A stretch of 6,159 nt of DNA from Ferroglobus sp. (GCA_015523665.1 WAJX01000007.1:1-6159), one strand, 5' to 3'. Shown: positions 1-5,304, numbered from the stretch's first letter. A program made the numbers and translations. Notes: generated by a model not told the origin, from the sequence alone.

Positions 1-870
1 AAACCTGGGAGAGTAACTCATTATGAAATGTAATCTGGACTTTCTACCTTCAAATTTAACAACATCAAACTCTCTTTCAAAGAGGTACTCGGCAAACTCT
101 TTTGGGTTGGCTATTGTTGCTGAGGAGCAGATTATTTGAAACTCTGAGAATCTTGAAAGTCTCTTAACAAGCCAAGAGACATTTGAACCGAGTAATCCAG
201 AATAGGAATGAAATTCGTCAAATACAAGAAATTTAACTTCTCTAACTATTTTTCTGAATTCAATTGTATTTCTCAAATGATAGTCAACCATATCTGGATT
301 TGTGAGTATTATATCGGCCTCTCCAGATAATACTACTCTTCTTTGATTCGGTGTTGAGTCTCCGTCAAATTTCACAACTCTCAAACCAAAGGGTGATGCA
401 TACTTGTCTATCTTCTCAAATTGATCTCTTGCCAACGCTTTTGTTGGATAAAAGAAAATTGCTTTTCCACCGTTGATATAAATCTCTTCAATTATAGGAA
501 TCGTGAAAGCTTCAGTTTTACCAAATCCTGTTGGTGCTACTATTATAAGATTCTTTCTATCGCTAATTTTTTCAATTGCATCGACTTGAAATCTGTATAG
601 CTTATCTATACCTTCTCTTTTAAGAATCTCTTTCAACCTTTCATCAATTTTCACATCTTTTAGCTCAATTTCTGGTTCTGCATTTAGTGGGTTAAACTTA
701 CGATAGGTCACAATCTCATCACTTATATTGCCTCTTAAATCAAAAATGAATTTAAGTTCGTCTAATTCATTAAATTCATTCTCTTCTTTAATTTTGATAC
801 TACCAATATTACATATACATCTCGTTTTTATTCTTTTACATTTATGACAAAAGAGATCGTCCGGATTCAT
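1..870 (-). CDS. SF2 DEAD/DEAH-type helicase (Hrq1/MrfA/Lhr-like), N-terminal part only
   Basis: The first 290 residues of an ATP-dependent superfamily 2 helicase; the C-terminal RecA domain lies beyond base 1. Visible from the ATG at 870: a cysteine cluster C8, C11, C18, C20 (CxxC-x6-CxC, a likely zinc knuckle); a Q-motif-like YRFQ at 92-95; Walker A APTGFGKT at 112-119 (Lys118); motif Ia YPTKALARDQ at 141-150; TNPD at 190-193; motif II DEFH at 218-221; motif III SAT at 250-252 within SSATIANP. The TNPD, DExH followed by a GS (LLGSNV) stretch, and SATIANP pattern resembles the Hrq1/MrfA (YprA)/Lhr-like group (COG1205), some of which act in DNA repair; function here is inferred. The gene overlaps the ArsR gene upstream by 29 bp, so the two are probably co-translated. 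No Shine-Dalgarno precedes 870. An in-frame ATG at 903 abuts GAGG with no spacer and would add 11 residues. A type I-D Cas3-like helicase is a less likely alternative. Confidence 0.85.
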   Translation of the reverse strand, partial: MNPDDLFCHKCKRIKTRCICNIGSIKIKEENEFNELDELKFIFDLRGNISDEIVTYRKFNPLNAEPEIELKDVKIDERLKEILKREGIDKLYRFQVDAIEKISDRKNLIIVAPTGFGKTEAFTIPIIEEIYINGGKAIFFYPTKALARDQFEKIDKYASPFGLRVVKFDGDSTPNQRRVVLSGEADIILTNPDMVDYHLRNTIEFRKIVREVKFLVFDEFHSYSGLLGSNVSWLVKRLSRFSEFQIICSSATIANPKEFAEYLFEREFDVVKFEGRKSRLHFIMSYSPRF

Positions 871-1219
871 AGAGAGAAGTGACAATTCTTTTAATTCTTT
901 CATCCTCTAAGCTGTAAATTCTAAATCTGCCTATTTCATGTTCTTTGACTATTCCTAGTTCTCTCATCTTACTGAGGTGATGGCTGATAAGAGTTTGATC
1001 TTTTTTCGTTATAGCTGAGAGGACACAAACGCATTGAGGGGAGTTCATGAGGATTTTAATTATTTGTAATCTTATCGGATTTGAGACAGCTTTTAAAATT
1101 TTTGAGAATTCTTTCAATTCTTCCTCAGAAAAAAATTCTATAACTCTATCCTCTCCACATAAACATCCTTTATCCTCTTCTTTGGAAATAACTTCTTTAA
1201 TTCTCATAGAAATCGGCAT
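842..1219 (-). CDS. ArsR/SmtB-family metal-responsive transcriptional repressor
   Basis: A 125-residue winged-helix repressor of normal family length (about 100-125 aa). The core runs from FSKILKAVSNPIRLQIIKIL (38-57) through the recognition helix TLISHHLSKMRELG (76-89) to the wing EIGRFRIYSL (95-104). Cys63-Val-Cys65 sits in the alpha-3 position of the classical ELCVC metal box. A second pair, Cys19-Leu-Cys21, lies in the N-terminal arm. In the CadC branch, N-terminal arm cysteines join the alpha-3 CxC to make a four-thiolate site for soft metals such as Cd, Pb or Zn, while ArsR uses the alpha-3 CxC for As(III). The arrangement here looks CadC-like, but the ligand is unknown and redox sensing is possible. 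It is the first gene of a two-gene unit with the overlapping helicase. GAGGTT lies 12 bp before the ATG, longer than usual; Met5 is an alternative start. Such repressors usually control their own promoter, and the repeat array upstream is a candidate operator. Confidence 0.94.
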   Translation of the reverse strand: MPISMRIKEVISKEEDKGCLCGEDRVIEFFSEEELKEFSKILKAVSNPIRLQIIKILMNSPQCVCVLSAITKKDQTLISHHLSKMRELGIVKEHEIGRFRIYSLEDERIKRIVTSLYESGRSLLS

Positions 1220-1231
1220 TAAAATAATCTT

Positions 1232-1286
1232 AACCTCTTGATTAATATCTCTATCGAATCGTTGGATGGGTTTATTTAAATCTTTT
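1232..1286 (-). promoter_or_regulatory. Probable promoter and leader of the ArsR-helicase unit
   Basis: Read on the minus strand, an AT box TTTAAATAAA (1271-1280) is preceded by the purine-rich AAAAGAT (1280-1286) that could serve as the BRE. The box centre is about 56 bp from the ATG, predicting a transcript start near 1250 and a leader of about 30 nt. GAGGTT (1232-1237) within that leader is a weak, distant Shine-Dalgarno candidate. One heptamer of the adjacent repeat array coincides with the BRE position, so a bound repressor could block TFB. Confidence 0.45.
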
Positions 1287-1329
1287 AAATCTATCTTTTA
1301 AATCTTTTAGATAAAAAGATAAAAAAGAT
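1280..1329. repeat. Operator-like array of ATCTTTT / AAAAGAT heptamers
   Basis: Five exact copies of one heptamer occur in 50 bp. ATCTTTT is found at 1280-1286, 1293-1299 and 1302-1308. Its reverse complement AAAAGAT is found at 1314-1320 and 1323-1329. The last four form an inverted repeat of 37 bp centred at 1311, with arms matching at 14 of 16 positions (only the 2-bp spacers differ, AA against AA). The first two copies are part of a perfect 13-bp tandem duplication (1280-1292 and 1293-1305). The array lies between the presumed TATA boxes of the divergent ArsR and adenosine-kinase genes. Candidate binding site for the ArsR protein; chance in AT-rich DNA is the competing explanation. Confidence 0.55.
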
Positions 1330-1341
1330 AAGATTAATATT
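1323..1341 (+). promoter_or_regulatory. Probable promoter of the adenosine-specific kinase gene
   Basis: TAATATT (1335-1341) is centred 26 bp before the ATG at 1364 and is preceded by a purine-rich stretch, AAAAGATAAGAT, that could act as BRE. No Shine-Dalgarno is present in the 20 bp before the ATG. Together these suggest a leaderless transcript. The AAAAGAT at 1323-1329 is also the outermost half-site of the repeat array. Confidence 0.45.
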
Positions 1342-1363
1342 TGATTTTAACTCTACCATATTT

Positions 1364-1852
1364 ATGAGAGTTGATGTCATTAAAGTTGAAAACCCAGATG
1401 GAAAATATCAGATAATAATCGGACAAGCAAATTTTACGATATTTGCTTGTGATGACATTTTTAAATCTCTGCTAACAGCAGTTCCTGGAATAAGATGTGC
1501 AGTTGCGATGAATGAAGCTGCACCAAAACTAACAAGAGTGACTGGAAATGATGAAAAGCTTAAAGAGATAGCCTCTAAAAATGCTTTAAAGATAGGAGCT
1601 AGCCATATTTTTGTAGTGGTTGTTGAAAACGCTTTTCCAATAAATGTTTTGAATGCTATCAAATCTCACCCTACAGTTTGTAATATATATGCAGCTTCAG
1701 CAAATCCTATGGAAGTTATAGTTGCTGAAACAGAATTAGGAAGAGCAATTCTTGGAATAGTAGATGGACAGGCTGTCAATACAATTGAAAATGATGAACA
1801 AAGAAAAGAAAGGAGAAGAGTTGTGGAAGAGTTAGGTTATAAGATAGAGTGA
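1364..1852 (+). CDS. Adenosine-specific kinase family protein (COG1839 / PF04008)
   Basis: A 162-residue cytosolic protein, the usual size of this compact single-domain family. I recognise it from the overall pattern: start MRVDVIKVENPDG; FTIFACDDIFKSLLTAVPGIRCAVAMNEA (24-52); TRVTGNDEKL (57-66); GASHIFVVVVENAFPINVLNAI (78-99); CNIYAASANPMEVIVAET (106-123); and the glycine-rich GRAILGIVDG (126-135). The family was defined by a structure from Pyrobaculum that binds adenosine nucleotides and shows stable histidine phosphorylation. His81 in the GASHIFV segment is the likely equivalent of the conserved histidine, but that assignment is from memory. The physiological role of the family is poorly known, probably AMP/adenosine metabolism. 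The gene stands alone on the plus strand, divergent from the ArsR-helicase pair and convergent with the GNAT gene. The ATG has no Shine-Dalgarno and probably starts a leaderless message. Confidence 0.92.
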   Translation: MRVDVIKVENPDGKYQIIIGQANFTIFACDDIFKSLLTAVPGIRCAVAMNEAAPKLTRVTGNDEKLKEIASKNALKIGASHIFVVVVENAFPINVLNAIKSHPTVCNIYAASANPMEVIVAETELGRAILGIVDGQAVNTIENDEQRKERRRVVEELGYKIE

Positions 1853-1857
1853 TATGC

Positions 1858-1899
1858 AATATCTTAATTAAAAGATATTTAAATAGATTAAAATTTTTT
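1858..1899. terminator. Probable bidirectional terminator between convergent genes
   Basis: An inverted repeat AATATCTT (1858-1865) / AAGATATT (1872-1879) with a 6-base loop starts 5 bp after the kinase stop codon. A T-tract (1894-1899) follows in the plus direction. The same hairpin can serve the convergent GNAT gene from the other side. The stem is all A:T except one G:C pair, so it is weak; archaeal termination relies mainly on the U-tract. Confidence 0.4.
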
Positions 1900-1942
1900 A
1901 TTATTTAATTCAAAATATGAACTAATAAGATGTATGTATGGA

Positions 1943-2461
1943 TTAAGATCTTAAGCTGAGATACATATCGTATTCATAATACGGCTTAACAACACGAAAA
2001 CCGAATTTTTTGTAGATATGTATAGCTCTTTTATTGTTTATTTCAGTTACTAAAGTTATTCCTCGGAAATTTAACTTTTTAGCAACCTCTATTATATTTT
2101 TTAAGAGTTCTTGTCCTATTCCTCTGTTTTGAAAGTCTTGATGAACAAAAATTGTAAGGTCTGCATTTCCGTCTTCAGTCGGAACTATTGCGGTATGACC
2201 TATTATTCTGCTATTGAACTCTGCAACTATTGACAAACCATTTTTTGCAAGATGATCTATCCAATATTCTATAGACTCTTTTGATGATGGTGGTAATCCC
2301 AGACATCTGTTTTCAGGGGTGAAAGAGAAGTACATATCAATTAGTTTCTCTCTATCATTTTGGTGATTGTAATTTCTTATGATCACTTCATCTCCTTTTT
2401 TATCCTTAAAAACCTTTCTTAATTCTATATTCACCTCACTTTTTATATCGCTCAACATCAT
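1943..2461 (-). CDS. GNAT-family N-acetyltransferase
   Basis: A 172-residue acetyl-CoA-dependent acetyltransferase. The acetyl-CoA pyrophosphate loop (motif A) is FQNRGIGQEL at 110-119, matching (Q/R)xxGxG/A. It is preceded by the strand ADLTIFVHQDF (100-110) and followed by helix LLKNIIEVAKKL and strand ITLVTEIN (135-142). Motif B is AIHIYKKFGFRVV (146-158). The N-terminal half, VIIRNYNHQNDREKLIDMYFSFTPENRCLGLPP, resembles the GNAT domain of protein (lysine) acetyltransferases of the Pat type, so a protein substrate is possible, but the substrate cannot be read from the sequence. It appears to be a single-gene unit. Two adjacent ATG codons (2461 and 2458) are possible starts; neither has a Shine-Dalgarno. 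GAGGTGA around codons 9-11 looks like a ribosome site but has no usable start codon behind it. Confidence 0.93.
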   Translation of the reverse strand: MMLSDIKSEVNIELRKVFKDKKGDEVIIRNYNHQNDREKLIDMYFSFTPENRCLGLPPSSKESIEYWIDHLAKNGLSIVAEFNSRIIGHTAIVPTEDGNADLTIFVHQDFQNRGIGQELLKNIIEVAKKLNFRGITLVTEINNKRAIHIYKKFGFRVVKPYYEYDMYLSLRS

Positions 2462-2483
2462 TCATTTTTACTTATTTCTTCAG

Positions 2484-2513
2484 TAATATATTGTTTTCTT
2501 ATAATTATAAATC
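2484..2513 (-). promoter_or_regulatory. AT-rich promoter candidate for the GNAT gene
   Basis: On the minus strand, TTTATAATTATA (about 2501-2511) lies roughly 46 bp before the ATG and would give a short leader. CAATATATTA (about 2484-2493) lies about 27 bp before it and would give a leaderless message. The sequence does not decide between them. Confidence 0.3.
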
Positions 2514-2538
2514 ATTAAATTCATTCATTAAATTCATT
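2513..2538. repeat. Perfect 13-bp tandem duplication
   Basis: CATTAAATTCATT occurs twice without a spacer (2513-2525, 2526-2538), just upstream of the GNAT promoter region. It could be a slippage product or a paired protein site. Confidence 0.85.
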
Positions 2539-2563
2539 CAATTTATATTTGATATATTTATCT

Positions 2564-2585
2564 TTTTAATTTACTTTTAATTTAC
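2564..2585. repeat. Perfect 11-bp tandem duplication
   Basis: TTTTAATTTAC occurs twice without a spacer (2564-2574, 2575-2585), 26 bp from the neighbouring 13-bp duplication. The spacing is close to one DNA helical turn. Confidence 0.85.
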
Positions 2586-2724
2586 TTTATTTTTATCTTG
2601 AATCAATATGAGAGTAATATGACAGTATCTATAATGCATGTTCGTTTTATTATTTTATGAAATTTTTTATTAATATTTCTAATAAATTTTTAAAAATTTT
2701 TACAAACGATGTATGGGATATTGC

Positions 2725-2748
2725 TAAATCTAAGTATAAATCTAAATA
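2725..2748. repeat. 12-bp tandem duplication across the macro gene's stop codon
   Basis: TAAATCTAAGTA (2725-2736) is followed directly by TAAATCTAAATA (2737-2748), one mismatch in 12. The second copy contains the stop codon (2742-2744) and the last codon of the macro-domain gene, so the first copy creates a second in-frame stop just downstream. Confidence 0.75.
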
Positions 2749-3311
2749 TGATTGATCAAAGCCTTTATAGCATTTCTGAATTCTTGAATCTGTTTTTCGT
2801 TTATATCCGCTAAAATAATTGTCCTCAATTCTTCTTTGGTAGTATCAATATTATCAATAAAAGACTTTATCTCTCCAATCATTATTTCTGCTGATTTAGA
2901 TTTTGGAAATCCTCCAACCCCAGTTCCTAAAGCTGGAAATGCTATACTTCTAACCCCTAACTCTTGAGCTTTCTTCAGTGCAGCTCTTGTGGCCAACTTT
3001 ATCTTGTTCTCGTCTGTTTTAAAATCCAATTCCATCGTTGGAGTATGGATCACGTATTTAGCTTTTAGTTTTCCAGCAGTAGTTTCAACAGCTTCACCTA
3101 TTCTTATTGGAGCCTTTTTCATAGCCTCTCTTTCTATTTCCTCTCCACCTGCCTTTTTTATGGCTCCAGCAACACCTCCACCCATGATGAGCTTTGTATT
3201 TGCAGCATTTACAATCGCATCAACTTCAAGCTTAGTTATATCACCATAATAGATTTTAATTTCAATCCCCTTATATTTTGTAGTCTCTACAATCTCCCCT
3301 TTGACCTTCAT
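2742..3311 (-). CDS. Macro-domain protein (ADP-ribose binding / probable ADP-ribosyl hydrolase)
   Basis: A 189-residue protein that is almost entirely one macro domain, the usual size for archaeal stand-alone members (COG2110). Key ligand-binding segments are all present: GDITKLEVDAIVNAANTKL (23-41) with the adenine-contacting Asp24 and the NAAN motif 35-38; the glycine-rich loop MGGGVAGAI (43-51); and the phosphate loop ALGTGVGGFP (127-136). Macro domains bind ADP-ribose, and many remove it from proteins, nucleic acids or O-acetyl-ADP-ribose; which of these applies here is not visible. The gene starts 14 bp after the DP1 stop codon on the same strand, so the two are probably one transcript, which suggests a link to DNA replication or repair. 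No Shine-Dalgarno precedes the ATG, which points to reinitiation or coupling after DP1. It has no signal peptide or membrane segment and should be cytosolic. Confidence 0.94.
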   Translation of the reverse strand: MKVKGEIVETTKYKGIEIKIYYGDITKLEVDAIVNAANTKLIMGGGVAGAIKKAGGEEIEREAMKKAPIRIGEAVETTAGKLKAKYVIHTPTMELDFKTDENKIKLATRAALKKAQELGVRSIAFPALGTGVGGFPKSKSAEIMIGEIKSFIDNIDTTKEELRTIILADINEKQIQEFRNAIKALINHI

Positions 3312-3325
3312 AATATGTAATAGGT

Positions 3326-4795
3326 TTAACCCGAATAAAATCTTAGTCTTATAACATCTCCTCCTGGATTATACACTGCTACATTTCCTGGCTGTGGGTT
3401 TAAATTAACCTTCTTTTGAAACTCTGTTTGAGATTGCCAAGTTGATGAATTTACAACAAAAACTCCTCGATAGAATGCAGTCCCATAAGTATGTACATGC
3501 CCACTGTGGAGGATATCTGGAACCTCATCGATAACTAAGTAATCGTCATTCTCTGGAGCTATTGGTGATCTATTTCCATACATTGGAGAAAGATGTCTCC
3601 TTTTCAATAACTCTATCATAGCTTCATGAGGATTCGAGTAGTTAAGTCTTTTAATTCTACTAACAACATCATCAAGACTCCTTCCATGGTAGATCAAAAC
3701 TTTTACTCCCTCCAAATCCACAAAACATGGATTTCCAACGCATTTCACATTCTTAGGAAAGAGTGATGAGAACTCTTTTGGCAAAGCTGGCTGCGGTTCA
3801 GCCTGTCTTACAGCATCATGATTTCCTGGAGAGAGGATAATTTTGATGTCCTTCCTTATTAAGTCCAGTTGCTCCGCTGAAAACTCGTATTGCTGATTTA
3901 TATCTAAAATCTCTATTTCTTTATCCTGTTCTGGATAAATTCCAATGCCATCAACTAAATCTCCACAGATTATTAAGTATTTCACACTCTCAGCTATCTC
4001 TATTACTCTATTATCTCCGACTTCACAATTTATCCATTTAAGAAATGAGTTCCATTCATCTTTAAGGAATGTTTTACTACCGAAGTGAGTATCGGAAATA
4101 AAAACGATTCTAAAATCTTTCTTCAACTTTTTATCGTTTACAGGAACGTCTGGGAAGATAATTCTATCAGCTATAATACCTCTTCCCATCAAACTTCCAG
4201 AAACTCCTATGATCTCATCACCGAGTAATTCCATAGCCACTTCTTTTAACTTTCCAGTCGCTGTTACATTTATCTTACCAGTTTTATCTTCAAGTTCAAA
4301 AATAGCTTTATCATCTGATATCTCCTTTACATTACCAACAATTCCAACAACATCGACTTTTTCACTCTTAACTTTCCAAACAGATCCTATAGGTATTTGA
4401 GTTAATCTACCCCTGAAAATTTTTGATATCTTTTCATATCTTGAATTAAAATAATTTATAAAATCTTCAATCGTCCCTCTACATGTAGATTTTCCTGTGA
4501 CATCTTTAATTACATTTACACTCTCACTCTTTCTAACTCTTTTATCATCTGATTCTTTAACTTTGGATTTAGGTAAAGGAGTCTCAGCTCTGTTCTTTAT
4601 TTCATTTAAGATCCTGATCACATCATCTGGAGTGATAATAAAACATCCATCAGCTCTTTTACATACCTCATCAACAATCCTGTCAATATCAATACCGGCT
4701 TTTTTTATTAAGTCTACTGCATTAGGATGAATATTATAACCATTTAAAGCGAATTTTTTGATTATTAGCTGTGAATCGATACTTTTAATTATCAT
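3326..4795 (-). CDS. polB: DNA polymerase D (PolII) small subunit DP1, Mre11-like 3'-5' exonuclease
   Basis: The 489-residue proofreading subunit of the archaeal replicative polymerase PolD; it pairs with the catalytic large subunit DP2, whose gene is not in this window. Order of parts: helical N-terminal region (about 1-70); a charged, low-complexity linker (71-100); an OB-fold domain (about 130-215, with GSVWKVKSEKVDVVGIVGNV and IIGVSGSLMGRG); and a calcineurin-like phosphoesterase domain (about 228-489). The metal-binding motifs are complete: FISDTHFGS (Asp235, His237), ICGDLVDG (Asp279), SPGNHDAVRQAEPQPAL (Asn325, His326), YHGRS (His370) and HSGHVHTYG (His433, His435), so the exonuclease should be active. 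The start is well supported: GGAGG sits 7 bp before the ATG. It is followed 14 bp downstream by the macro-domain gene and diverges from the signal peptidase gene with only 20 bp between start codons. The length is close to that of Archaeoglobus-type DP1 and shorter than in Methanocaldococcus. Confidence 0.97.
   Translation of the reverse strand: MIIKSIDSQLIIKKFALNGYNIHPNAVDLIKKAGIDIDRIVDEVCKRADGCFIITPDDVIRILNEIKNRAETPLPKSKVKESDDKRVRKSESVNVIKDVTGKSTCRGTIEDFINYFNSRYEKISKIFRGRLTQIPIGSVWKVKSEKVDVVGIVGNVKEISDDKAIFELEDKTGKINVTATGKLKEVAMELLGDEIIGVSGSLMGRGIIADRIIFPDVPVNDKKLKKDFRIVFISDTHFGSKTFLKDEWNSFLKWINCEVGDNRVIEIAESVKYLIICGDLVDGIGIYPEQDKEIEILDINQQYEFSAEQLDLIRKDIKIILSPGNHDAVRQAEPQPALPKEFSSLFPKNVKCVGNPCFVDLEGVKVLIYHGRSLDDVVSRIKRLNYSNPHEAMIELLKRRHLSPMYGNRSPIAPENDDYLVIDEVPDILHSGHVHTYGTAFYRGVFVVNSSTWQSQTEFQKKVNLNPQPGNVAVYNPGGDVIRLRFYSG
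4784..4791 (+). promoter_or_regulatory. TATA box candidate for signal peptidase, inside the DP1 coding region
   Basis: TTTAATTA is centred about 28 bp before the ATG at 4816, right for a leaderless message. It lies within the first codons of the divergent DP1 gene (start 4795). Confidence 0.4.
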
Positions 4796-4802
4796 TGTCC
4801 TT

Positions 4803-4807
4803 CCTCC
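4803..4807 (-). promoter_or_regulatory. Shine-Dalgarno GGAGG of the DP1 gene
   Basis: The minus strand reads GGAGGAAGGACA then ATG. The 7-bp spacing is ideal and fixes the DP1 start. It is the clearest ribosome site in the window and implies a leadered message, in contrast to several neighbours. Confidence 0.85.
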
Positions 4808-4815
4808 AATATCCC

Positions 4816-5304
4816 ATGAGAGGGTTCATCAAAGATATCATCTCAACATTAATTATTGTTGCGGTTATTGGTGTTGGGGGTTATCTTATAACTGGGGCTT
4901 GGCCTTTTATGGTGGCTGTTCAATCTCAAAGTATGGAGCCACATATCCATAAAGGAGATGTGGTGATTCTTATAGGTAAGAGTAGAGCTGAGATAGTCAC
5001 TTATGAGGAAGCTAAGCTGATAAATTATACGAGTTTTGGAGATTATGGAGATGTTATAGTATACTACCCAAATGGAGATAGTAGTAAAACACCAATAATC
5101 CATAGAGTGATCAAATGGGTTAAGAAAGGCGAAATTATGCCTAATGGTATGAAAGCTCCAAATTCAGGTTATATAACAAAGGGAGACGCAAATAGACTTT
5201 ATGATCAACCCTTTATTTCAAATCCAGTGAAACCTGAGTGGATAATAGGGATCGCTAAGTTTAGAATACCTTTTGTGGGATATTTTAGGCTTATTTTTGG
5301 ATAA
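4816..5304 (+). CDS. Signal peptidase I (archaeal/ER Sec11 type)
   Basis: A 162-residue membrane protease that cleaves signal peptides from secreted proteins on the outer face of the membrane. One N-terminal membrane segment (about residues 8-32, IISTLIIVAVIGVGGYLITG) is followed by the catalytic domain. Box B is QSMEPHIHKGDVV with nucleophile Ser39. The bacterial general-base lysine is replaced by histidine in box D, IIHRVIKW (His96), the hallmark of archaeal and ER enzymes. Box E is GYITKGDANRLYDQPF with Asp124 and Asp130. Ser, His and the second Asp match the essential residues reported for the Methanococcus voltae enzyme. The C-terminal hydrophobic end FRIPFVGYFRLIFG is typical. I prefer ATG 4816 because an upstream TTG at 4795 would overlap the DP1 start codon and adds a non-conserved stretch. 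It has no Shine-Dalgarno and is probably leaderless. It diverges from DP1 and converges with thioredoxin. Confidence 0.95.
   Translation: MRGFIKDIISTLIIVAVIGVGGYLITGAWPFMVAVQSQSMEPHIHKGDVVILIGKSRAEIVTYEEAKLINYTSFGDYGDVIVYYPNGDSSKTPIIHRVIKWVKKGEIMPNGMKAPNSGYITKGDANRLYDQPFISNPVKPEWIIGIAKFRIPFVGYFRLIFG
4848..4857 (-). promoter_or_regulatory. TATA box candidate for DP1-macro, inside the signal peptidase coding region
   Basis: The minus strand reads AATAATTAAT about 57 bp before the DP1 ATG. A transcript start near 4826 would leave a leader of about 30 nt that includes the GGAGG. The box lies in codons 11-14 of the signal peptidase gene. Confidence 0.35.

Larger units (their letters stand above)
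2462..2741. other. AT-rich intergenic region with tandem duplications, no gene recognised
   Basis: I see no credible reading frame or structured RNA in this 280-bp gap between two minus-strand genes. It holds a perfect 13-bp tandem duplication (2513-2525, 2526-2538), a perfect 11-bp one (2564-2574, 2575-2585), a 16-bp perfect A/T palindrome (2684-2699) and the start of a 12-bp near-perfect one at the macro gene's stop (2725-2748). The part around 2597-2652 is less monotonous than its surroundings, but carries only tiny frames. Confidence 0.6.

Noticed and set aside
1..870. CRISPR-associated Cas3 (type I-D) helicase
   Set aside because: The DEFH box is shared, but the TNPD, LLGSNV and SATIANP pattern fits Hrq1/MrfA/Lhr-like helicases better, and no cas gene or repeat array is visible. 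It cannot be excluded without the C-terminal half.
1047..1241. Plus-strand frame opposite ArsR
   Set aside because: It lies antisense to a clear ArsR gene, has biased low-complexity residues and no recognisable domain; a shadow frame. The same applies to frames opposite the kinase, macro, DP1, signal peptidase and thioredoxin genes.
1280..1329. CRISPR-like or mobile-element repeat
   Set aside because: Units are 7-13 bp, A/T-only apart from one C/G per unit, without spacers of regular size or a nearby transposase or cas gene.
2431..2437. GAGGTGA as the GNAT ribosome binding site
   Set aside because: No ATG, GTG or TTG follows in frame at a workable distance; the bases encode part of the N-terminus.
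4795..4815. TTG start giving a 169-residue signal peptidase
   Set aside because: It would share a base with the DP1 start codon, adds seven non-family-like residues, and the ATG at 4816 places the membrane segment normally.
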